Assembly: GCA_964489425.1 (NCBI GenBank)
Contig: CAZAYP010000031.1
Location: 1 to 59,391, forward strand
DNA length: 59,391 bases
DNA from: CAZAYP01 sp964489425 [NCBI: uncultured Verrucomicrobiota bacterium]
GTDB lineage: Bacteria > Verrucomicrobiota > Kiritimatiellia > RZYC01
Reading direction: 5' to 3'
Position numbers and translations under genes: made by a program. Below the pieces are notes generated by a model. That model searched no databases. It had not been told where the DNA came from and saw nothing but the letters and a program-made list of their open reading frames with translations. Numbering within the stretch: position 1 is the stretch's first letter; each line of letters begins with the position of its first letter. Below are positions 25,183-38,900 of this stretch, piece by piece.

Positions 25183-26532
25183 TCACGGCGCATACTCATC
25201 CGCGCCCACGTCCCAGGCGCTGAGCTGGGGCCGGGTCTGGCCATCGATGTCGCCGGTGAAATTGGTCAGGGTCATGCCCCGGTCGATTACGCTGGTGGTT
25301 CCGGCCACGACGTGCAGGTCGCCGTTGGTGGCGCTGACGAACCAGGCGGCCGCGGCCGTGCTGACGTTGTTGGACGCCTTGGCCACCGGCGCGCTGTCGC
25401 GCCGCAGGATCGCGCGGTTGGCCAGGTTGTTGCGGAACCAGAGGTTCGAGCTGGAGGTGAAGCGGTATTCGATCGGGCCGGTGTACGTGGGGATGAATAC
25501 CGTGTTGTTGTCCACCACGACGTTGTTGGCGCTTTCCAGCCCGATGCCCACGTCCGTGTTGGCGCCAACGCCGTTGTTATAAACCATGTTGTTGCGGATG
25601 GCGCTGGTGCCGCCGTTGTGGCCATCCGCCGTGGTGCCCAGGCCGAACCCGATGCCGCGGTCGCAGTTGATCACTATATTGCGCTCCACCACCACGTTCT
25701 GCGGCACGGAGCAGCGTTTCCAGAAATGGATGGCGTGCTCGGCCATGCCGTCGCTGGCGCGCAGGTTGCGGAACAAGTTGTCGCGCACGCGCCAGTTGAT
25801 CGCCTTGTGCACGTCAATGCCGCCGGTGTAGGACTGGTACGCCCAGCCGCTGGTAAACTCGAACAGGCAGTTTTCGACCAGCCCGTCGGTGGCGCCCACC
25901 GGGTCCGCCTCGGCCGAGGTGCCCTTGATGAACTGCTCGTTGCAGTTGACGATCCGGCAGTTGTGGACCCACAGGCCGGCGGCATCGTACGGGGTCTGGC
26001 CATGCAGTTGGATGCCGTGGTACCGGCACCAGCCAAAGGTCATGTCCGCGATGGTGACGTGCGACGCCGTCACCCAGAACACATGCTCCACGCTGGCCTC
26101 CGGCCCCGTATCCGGGCCGCGGATGATGACGGCGTCGCGGTTGCCGGTGGCGCTGCGGATCAGCACGTGGTCGCACGTGATGGGCAGCGCCCAGTCCGTG
26201 AGCGTGTAGGTGCCGTTGGCCACCAGGATCGTGGCCGGCACCCCGGCGGCGTTGACCGCGGCGCAGGCGTTTTGCAGGGCGGACACGCTGCTGACCCGGT
26301 AGACCACACCGTTGGTGATGGTGAGCGGACTGCCGTAGCCCGGGCGGTTGGTCGCCGCCGGTGACGGCCCCGAATCGGCCGGCAACAACAAAGTAAAGAT
26401 GCCGCCCATGACCGGCGGCGGCCGTCCGCCGCCCCGGACTCCCGCGCTCGCCGCAGCCCCCAGGAAGCAGGCGGCCGTCACGCCACAGGCAATCAACCGC
26501 GTCATCATGATGAGCAATCCGTTGCTGTTCAT
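25183..26532 (-). CDS. Secreted right-handed beta-helix protein
   Basis: A 449-residue protein with signal peptide (about residues 9-30, ending in AAASAG). From residue 70 on it has pectate-lyase/NosD-type parallel beta-helix repeats (PbH1): VLIRSATGNRDAVIIRG, VTIADMTFGWCRYHGIQLHG, LWVHNCRIVNCNEQFI, VVERNIVINCDRGIGFG, IRNNMVYNNGVG, VVVDNNTVF. No known lyase triad can be assigned with confidence. The C-terminus ends in a metal-site-like motif (SAWDVGADEYAP) common in such proteins. The ATG directly abuts the stop of the repeat-protein gene upstream, so translation is coupled. Role: carbohydrate binding or cleavage outside the cell is likely but unproven. Confidence 0.8.
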   Translation of the reverse strand: MNSNGLLIMMTRLIACGVTAACFLGAAASAGVRGGGRPPPVMGGIFTLLLPADSGPSPAATNRPGYGSPLTITNGVVYRVSSVSALQNACAAVNAAGVPATILVANGTYTLTDWALPITCDHVLIRSATGNRDAVIIRGPDTGPEASVEHVFWVTASHVTIADMTFGWCRYHGIQLHGQTPYDAAGLWVHNCRIVNCNEQFIKGTSAEADPVGATDGLVENCLFEFTSGWAYQSYTGGIDVHKAINWRVRDNLFRNLRASDGMAEHAIHFWKRCSVPQNVVVERNIVINCDRGIGFGLGTTADGHNGGTSAIRNNMVYNNGVGANTDVGIGLESANNVVVDNNTVFIPTYTGPIEYRFTSSSNLWFRNNLANRAILRRDSAPVAKASNNVSTAAAAWFVSATNGDLHVVAGTTSVIDRGMTLTNFTGDIDGQTRPQLSAWDVGADEYAP

Positions 26533-29106
26533 CTACCAGCCCACTTCCGCGGTGCGCACGCTGATCACCCAGCGGATGGTCTCGGTGTTGCCCAGCACCT
26601 GGAACCGGACATTCTGATCAACCAACGATCCGTTGATGCGCGCGTCCCAGACCGAGTCGTCTTCGTGAATGACGGAAAGCGTGTACCAGGCCGTGGTGGA
26701 GCCGCTGGCGCCCGCGGCGGCGCCTTCGATCCGGTAGGCCGCGGTTTCGCCGGCGTCGCTGCGGCCGATGACCAGGGCCTCGAACGCCACGGCGTCGCCG
26801 GGCGCCACGGTGATCATCTGGCTGTTGCCGTCGAGATACGTGTCTTCCCATGTCTTTTCGCTGGCGGTGGTCGTGCGCAGCACGAACAGGCTGCTCTGCG
26901 CGTCGCCCCGGTTGCTGAAACAGCCGCTGGCAAACGCCTGCTGGCCGTAATGCCCGGCCAGGGCCTCGCGGCCGCCGGGGATGGCGGCATGCGCGGCGTT
27001 GGTATTGACCACATTCAACAACCCGCCGCCAATCACCGCGTTGGTGGCGCCCGCCGCGATAACGTTGTTGCCGCCGCCGCCAATTACGCCCATGTCGGCG
27101 CGGATGACATTGGGGCGATATTCGTGGACGATACCAAACTCATTGGTGTACATGCGGCCGCCCCCTCCGCCGATAGCCGCGCCGCTCGCGTAGATCAGGT
27201 TCTGCAATCCGCCGGCAATCACGGAGCCATAACAGTCCCGGTTGATAAAATGGCTCCAGCCGCCGCCGATCACGCAAGCTTCACTCCCTTGCCCGATATA
27301 GCAGCTATGGCCGCCGGCAATCACGGAATACGAAGAGTTCGTGCTGATGGCGCCGCTTTGCCCGCCGGAAATCGTCGCGTATTTCGAGTTCGCCCGGATG
27401 TCGTTGCCGTAGCCCCCGCCCACGGTGGCGTGGGTGCTGTTGGTGCCGATAGTATTTTCCTCGCCCCCGCCCACGACGGATTTTTCAGCGCGCGCCCCGA
27501 TGTAATTATCAAGGCCACCGGCGATGACCGCGTGGTCCGCCGAATGCCCGATCTCGTGCCAGGACCCGCCCGACACGGCGGCGCCAGAGTTGTTGTCGTG
27601 CACGGTATTGTTATAGCCGCCGGCGATGGTGGCGGATGTGGCATTGGTCTCGATGATATTGTCGAACCCGCCGCCGATCGTCGCGAACCGGGACGCCACC
27701 CCAATGCGATTGGACAGGCCGCCGCTGATGACGGCGGCCGGCGCAGCGTCCGCGATGGCGTGGTGGCCGCCGCCGGCAATGACGGCATTGGTGCTGTTGG
27801 CTCCGATGGCGTTGTTGAGCCCGCCGCCAACCGCGGCGAAAAAGCTCGCGCGGCGGATGGTGTTGTATTCACCGCCACCGATCGCGGCCGACATCGTCTC
27901 TTCAAAGATGGTGTTGTAGCGCCCGCCGGCCACGGCGGCGTAGAGCGCGTTGGTACGCACCTGGTTGTTTTGTCCGCCGGCAATCACGGCGCGGCTGGCC
28001 CCCTGGTCCACCTCGTTGGCATAGCCGCCCAGGATGGCCGCGCTGTTGGCGGTTGGCTCAATGCTGTTCAGCAGGCCGCCGCCAACCACGGAATAGACGC
28101 CCGCGGCCTGGTTGCTCAGGCCGCCCGCCACGGTGGCGGCGGTGGCCAGGGCTTGGTTGTGTTCGCCGCCGCCCACGGTCGCCAACTCGGCGTCAAACAC
28201 GTTGCCCGCATCGTTGCCGGCCTGGTTGTCTTTGCCGCCGCCAATGGTTCCGAAATTGTCGGTCACGCGGTTGGGCTGTTCATACCACAGGCCGCCGCCG
28301 CCGCTGACCGTGCCGCCGGCCGCCAGCGGGTTGACCGTGTTGCTGGCCTGGCCGCCGATGATGTTGGGCGCCGAATAGTCGCCCAGCAACCGGAACACGC
28401 GCTGGCTGCCGGCGACCAGGTCCAGCGGCTGGTTATCGAGCGTGCCCACGAAGTGCGCGCCGGCCGTGGTGCCCCGGTTGCCCTGGGTCTGCCAGAACGT
28501 GTTGGTGGCCACCTTGGCCGCAGTGATGGCCGCGTCCTGGATCTTGGCGGCCGTGACATTGCCGTCCGCGATGACCGACGCCGACACGGAGCCAAACGCC
28601 AGGTTCTGGTTGGAAATGGTGAAGTTGGCGAGCTTGGCGCCAGAAATCTGGCCGTTGAGGATGTGATAGTCATAGATCTGGCCCGTGCCGATCATGTGGG
28701 TCTGGATGCCGGCGGCTTCCACGCCGGCCGCCACCTGGGCATAGGGCGCCGCGACCAGGCGCTCGCGCGGGGTGACCACGTTGGTGCCGGCCAGCACCAC
28801 CTCGACCCAGACGGAGGTGCCGGCCAGGGCCACGTCAAAGCTGCCGAAGATGCCATGGTCACCAATGTAGGTGGAGTAAAGCCCGTCCACCACCGGCACG
28901 GTGTTGGAGTCCACGTAGAGCGGAATCGCTCCCCCCGTGGGCACGTCAAAGAGCCGGAACATGATGGACAGGGTGCCGTTGTAGAGGTTGGTGCCCTGCA
29001 CCAGCTTGCCCTGGTAGTTGATCAGGTCCGGCACCTGGGCGGTGGCGGTGATGGCCGCAAGCATCAGGATCATCATCCAAACAGCGCCGTGAATCCATTT
29101 CTTCAT
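26533..29106 (-). CDS. Secreted protein with about 25 copies of a 17-residue GG-rich repeat
   Basis: An 857-residue protein. Signal peptide MKKWIHGAVWMMILMLAAI; AAAGGA is well placed before the ATG at 29106, which is preferred to one 30 bases upstream. Residues about 22-250 form a conserved N-terminal domain (VPDLINYQGKLVQ... starts a pattern found in many PVC-group exported proteins). Residues about 280-710 hold some 25 repeats with consensus A[VT]I[AG]GGxxNxI and 17-residue period, e.g. ATIAGGYNNTVHDNNSG and AVIAGGLDNYIGARAEK. The regular spacing suggests a beta-roll or solenoid resembling trimeric autotransporter heads but with different period. The C-terminal 150 residues form another domain (FVLRTTTASEKTWEDTYLDGN). 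Likely a surface or matrix protein. Confidence 0.8.
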   Translation of the reverse strand: MKKWIHGAVWMMILMLAAITATAQVPDLINYQGKLVQGTNLYNGTLSIMFRLFDVPTGGAIPLYVDSNTVPVVDGLYSTYIGDHGIFGSFDVALAGTSVWVEVVLAGTNVVTPRERLVAAPYAQVAAGVEAAGIQTHMIGTGQIYDYHILNGQISGAKLANFTISNQNLAFGSVSASVIADGNVTAAKIQDAAITAAKVATNTFWQTQGNRGTTAGAHFVGTLDNQPLDLVAGSQRVFRLLGDYSAPNIIGGQASNTVNPLAAGGTVSGGGGLWYEQPNRVTDNFGTIGGGKDNQAGNDAGNVFDAELATVGGGEHNQALATAATVAGGLSNQAAGVYSVVGGGLLNSIEPTANSAAILGGYANEVDQGASRAVIAGGQNNQVRTNALYAAVAGGRYNTIFEETMSAAIGGGEYNTIRRASFFAAVGGGLNNAIGANSTNAVIAGGGHHAIADAAPAAVISGGLSNRIGVASRFATIGGGFDNIIETNATSATIAGGYNNTVHDNNSGAAVSGGSWHEIGHSADHAVIAGGLDNYIGARAEKSVVGGGEENTIGTNSTHATVGGGYGNDIRANSKYATISGGQSGAISTNSSYSVIAGGHSCYIGQGSEACVIGGGWSHFINRDCYGSVIAGGLQNLIYASGAAIGGGGGRMYTNEFGIVHEYRPNVIRADMGVIGGGGNNVIAAGATNAVIGGGLLNVVNTNAAHAAIPGGREALAGHYGQQAFASGCFSNRGDAQSSLFVLRTTTASEKTWEDTYLDGNSQMITVAPGDAVAFEALVIGRSDAGETAAYRIEGAAAGASGSTTAWYTLSVIHEDDSVWDARINGSLVDQNVRFQVLGNTETIRWVISVRTAEVGW

Positions 29107-29246
29107 ATTGCTATTCCTTTTCTTTTGCTGCGCCATATTGTTACCAAGACGGGCCCGAAGCGCACGAAGTCCGGAAATCCATTTTGACCCTTCGCGATCT
29201 TCGTGTTCTTCGTGGTGTTCTTTTCTGATTTTCCGGGTTCAAGTGT
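29107..29246. repeat. Intergenic ACGAAG-type repeat
   Basis: Between 29150 and 29225 lie the motifs CGCACGAAG and TTCGCGATCTTCGTGTTCTTCGTGG. The two halves are partly inverted (ACGAAG against CTTCGT). Such degenerate CTTCGTG/CACGAAG modules occur as dispersed intergenic repeats in some PVC-group genomes; this is stated from memory and the copy number here is unknown. Confidence 0.45.
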
Positions 29247-29939
29247 TTAGCGCGCTGTGCGGACGGCGAAGTAGTGGCTGGTCTGTTCGTCAAACCAGGC
29301 GTAGGTGTTGGTGGTTTTGTACCACGGCGCGGTGCCGCCCCAGAACGCGCCGGAGTGCACCAGGTTGGTGACCGGTTCGCGTGCCAGGTCGGGGCAGGCC
29401 AGGATGGTGTTGATCGTGCCGCCGCCTTTGCCCACCCAGTTGATCCGCAGCGCGCCGGCGTCTTCCTCGATGCTCTCAATCACCAGCAGATGGCCGGGGT
29501 CCAGGGGATCATACAGGCCGGCGGATTCCTGGGTGTCGGTCATGCCGTCGCCATCGGTGTCAGCGCGGTTGGGATTGGTTTCCGCAAAGCCATCGAACGC
29601 CGAGCTGTCCACTTCGGACCAGTCGGTCAGCGTGTCGCCATCGTTGTCCGGGTCCAGCTCATCGGGCGTGCCGTTGCCGTTGGTGTCCAAGCCGGGCTGC
29701 AGCACCTCGGTGGCGGCGAGAAACCCGGCAGCATGGGTCCAGCCGCCGGCCGTGCCGCGCTGGATGCCGCCGCCCTGGCCGCCCGCGCTCTGGTGGCGCC
29801 AGGCCTGGCCTTCGATCACAGGCTCGTTGACGCTGGACTGGCCGGTGCCGTCGCTCACCACCGCGAGTTGGTTATATTCGGCCCGGGCCGGCCCCATGGC
29901 CAGAGCGAACAGCACAAGGCACCATCCGAATCTACTCAT
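29247..29939 (-). CDS. Secreted protein with thrombospondin type 3 calcium-binding repeats
   Basis: A 230-residue exported protein. Signal peptide MSRFGWCLVLFALAMGPARA. The middle part carries TSP3-like calcium loops: DTNGNGTPDELDPDNDGDTLTDW and DTDGDGMTDTQE (residues about 85-140). The C-terminus (about 155-230) is a beta-rich domain with GGGTINTILACPDLAREP and YKTTNTYAWFD. GAGG lies 8 bases before the ATG. It is the first gene of the secreted operon, separated from the 17-residue-repeat gene by 140 bases containing a repeat, so cotranscription is not certain. Confidence 0.75.
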   Translation of the reverse strand: MSRFGWCLVLFALAMGPARAEYNQLAVVSDGTGQSSVNEPVIEGQAWRHQSAGGQGGGIQRGTAGGWTHAAGFLAATEVLQPGLDTNGNGTPDELDPDNDGDTLTDWSEVDSSAFDGFAETNPNRADTDGDGMTDTQESAGLYDPLDPGHLLVIESIEEDAGALRINWVGKGGGTINTILACPDLAREPVTNLVHSGAFWGGTAPWYKTTNTYAWFDEQTSHYFAVRTAR

Positions 29940-30159
29940 TGTGTAGCCTCGTCTTTATTCGGCACAACGCCCCCCTCAATGTCACGATGGTAGACCACCA
30001 CGCATCAACCGGCGAATGGATAATGCTCCTGAACGGCAGGTATATTTTCAGCGGTCGGCTTTCTTTTTATTGTGAAACAGTGTATTACTTAATCGCAATG
30101 TCGTTATGGCACTCCAGATAGCGGCGCGCGCTGCTGCAGGCGCCAGGGGAGATGAAATC
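29940..30159. other. Divergent promoter region of the secreted operon and the giant genes
   Basis: A 220-base region between the TSP3 gene (minus) and the first giant gene (plus). It is AT-richer than its surroundings between 30045 and 30105. Several partial promoter-like elements are present (e.g. TTGTGA at 30080, TATATT near 30041) but none forms a clean -35/-10 pair. Confidence 0.4.
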
Positions 30160-35832
<5,673 letters not shown>

Positions 35833-35918
35833 GCGCAGCGCCATCTGGCCCGGAGGCTGGTCAGCGAGGGGTTGGCGGCGCAAAGCATGGGGCGGGACAT
35901 ATAACCGAAACGGGAGGC

Positions 35919-38900
35919 ATGAAAAAGACTTGGCTGCTATTGTTGGCGGCGATGTTGCCAGCCGGGCTCAGCTTGGGTGATGCGTCGCTGCCCATGGCCA
36001 GCATCCCCGGCGGCACGTTTGCCATGGGGTGGAATACCAACCTGTTTGCCGAAGGCGCGGCCGGGGAGCTGCCGGCGCACACGGTGACCTTGCGCTCCTT
36101 CTACATGGGCCGCACCGAAGTGACCAAGGCACAGTGGGATTGCGTGGCCGCCTGGGCGGCGACCAACGGCTACGACATCACCACCAACAGCGCCGCCGGC
36201 AAAGCCACCAACCACCCGGCGCAAACCCTGACGTGGTACTCCGCGGTGAAGTGGTGCAACGCGCGCAGCGAAATGGAAGGCCGCCAGCCCTGCTACACAG
36301 TCGGTGGCGGCGCCTACCGATCGGGCGATGTTACGCCGGATTTGAACCTGACCAATACCGGCTACCGGCTGCCGACCGAGGCGGAGTGGGAGTACGCCGC
36401 GCGCGGCGGATCCGCCACCAACCGGTTCCCCTGGCGCGACTCCAACGAGATTCAACACTCACGGGCGACTTACGACAGCTCCGCCGTCTATGCCTATGAT
36501 ACCAGCCCCACGCGCGGGTACCATCCGCTTTACACCAACGAACCGACGCCCTACACCGCGCCCGCGGGCAGCTTTGCCACCAATGCCTACGGGCTCTGCG
36601 ACATGGCCGGCAACGTCTGGGAATGGTGCTGGGACTGGAACGGCAGCTACTCGGCCGACCCGGCGACCAACCCGGTCGGCGCATTCTCCGGCTCCACCCG
36701 GATCACGCGCGGCGGCAGCTACCAGAACGTCGCCGAAATGGCCCGCGTGACCCGCCGCAACGGCCAGTATCCCAACTATGGCTACAACTATTACGGGTTC
36801 CGGGTGGCGTCAGCCGCGGGGGTGGTCAACCCGGTGATCACCAGCGGGCCCGCGGCGGGCGCGGTGAGCAAAACCAACGCCACGATCACCTGGCAGACGG
36901 ACCTGGCGGCGGATAGCGTGGTGCGTTATGGCCGCAGCGCGGCGGCGTTCGAGGGGGCCGTCACCAATACGGCGCGCGCGACCAACCATGTGATCACGCT
37001 GACCGGGCTGCACTCCGGCGCGACCTACCGCTACCGCGTGGAAAGCACGACGGAATACGGCGGCAGCGCCGCCAGCGGGGACCGCTACTTCGCCACCATC
37101 AGCGCGCTGCCGACCAACCTGGTGGTGCAGCCCCTGCTGGTGAAGTCGCCCTATGAATGGCCCGTGCGTTTCAACGTGGAAGCTTCCGGGGGGGTGGCGC
37201 GGGTGGAATATTACGTGGACGGCGTGTTCGCGGGCATCAGCTATCCGCCCTACGCCGATTTCGATCTCACGCCCCTCTCGCTGACCAACCTGGACCTTGA
37301 TCAAATCCGTGGCATTGCCGCGCTGGTTTACAACCTCGATGGCACGGTGATCACACAGGAGGCCGAATGGGCCACCTACCGGCCATGTGCAGGCACCATC
37401 CCGCAGGGCGAGTTCGAGGTGATCTTCCCGCCGGAATCCTATGACCTGAACATTCCCGCGCCGAGTGTGCACACCGCGTTGACCTTCCAGGTCCATGCCG
37501 CCCAAACCCTGACGCTGGACCCGGCGGCCAAGACGGGCAGCGGCCTGCCGGGCCCAGCCTGGGATTCCAAGCTCTATGGCCGGCCCATGGCGCCCGCCAA
37601 GAGCGTGGAGTTTCTGCTTGATTCCGTTTCACTGGGCACCGTTTCCAACACGACCCCTGGCCAACCCTACCTGTTTGAGCTGACCGGCGACATTCTCGCC
37701 CTGACCACGGGCCGGCATGAATTCGCGGCCATGATCCAGCTCTCCAATGCCTGTTCGCGCCGGCTGACGCGCCAGTTCCATGTCACCCACCAGGTATCCT
37801 CGATCGAGGTCAGCCGCGAGATCGTCCGGCTCGGGCACCATTTCGGCGTCGCGCTCACCTTCCATAATCCCAACAGCGAAACCATCCAGTTGCTGTCCCA
37901 TGTCGAAACGCTGCGGGGTTTCCAGCCCATCCACTACAGCAGCGCGGAAACTACGGTCACCTCCGTTTATGACGCGGCGGAGAACGTCAGCCGCCTGCAT
38001 ATGACCTTCCATGGCCTGTCCGGCGAACTGGCGGCCGGGGCCACCCTCCAGCGCCCATACGAAATCGTCCCCGTGTTGAGCGTGTTGCCGGACGATTACC
38101 GTGTCGGCGGCGACTATGTCACCCGCTACACGCAGGCCGCGGAAGAGTATCAGCGTGGCAATACCCTGGATACCTGGTGGGTGGACCAGGGCGCCGCCAC
38201 GGTGCGGTTGGCCACGGCGGTCTCGGCGGTCCTGAGCAATTCCGACTACCTGGTCGTGACCAGCCCGCGCAACCTGGCGTACCTGGGCTCGACCGCCGAA
38301 CGGGACGAGTTGCTTGCACAGTTGGCCCGCCTGGCGCGGGCGCGGGATGGCGTGCTGGGCTATTACGATCCCGCCCCGACCATAATGTCGAGCTACAACA
38401 GCGGCGAACAGCTTGCCGCCGGCCGGGTGTTCGGGTTGCGCGAAGCACTGGATGAGTTGTTCATGACCTACCGATCTGAAGAGCGGGCGTATGTCCTGGG
38501 GTACCAGTTTCCGGCCGCGATCACGCACCGGATGCCACTGGCCCTGGGCAGCGGCGCATTCGGTGACCACGACGTCATGGCTGTCGGCGATGTGGTCACC
38601 CTGGGCGGAGCGCATACGCTGGAAGAAATCTTGATTGCCCATGGCGATCCCGCCTCCCCCGCGGAAGGCGAGGTCAGCATTTACATGTACATGCCGGACG
38701 AGGACGTCTTTGAAACCAACACCCTCCACACCTCGTTCGGGGCGGGCGACGGCTTTGCCGCCGGAGATGTCACCACCAACCTGGGCGATGAGGTGGTCGT
38801 GGCGCAGGCCCATACCGGCCTGATCGAAATATACAGCGACGGCAGCGCAAGCCCGGTCGCTTCGTTCACCTCAACCTTCCGCGCGGGCGATGGCCTGCGC

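Noticed and set aside
26980-28260. Regular 51-base periodicity resembling a CRISPR array or satellite
   Set aside because: The repeats are degenerate at DNA level, continuous in frame and translate to a 17-residue protein repeat; there are no spacers or cas genes.
26665-29187. An 840-codon plus-strand frame opposite the repeat protein
   Set aside because: It mirrors the 51-base period of the real gene; the minus-strand product has a signal peptide, a ribosome site and conserved domains.
30045-30105. A clean sigma-70 promoter for the first giant gene
   Set aside because: Only scattered partial elements were found and no pair had correct spacing.
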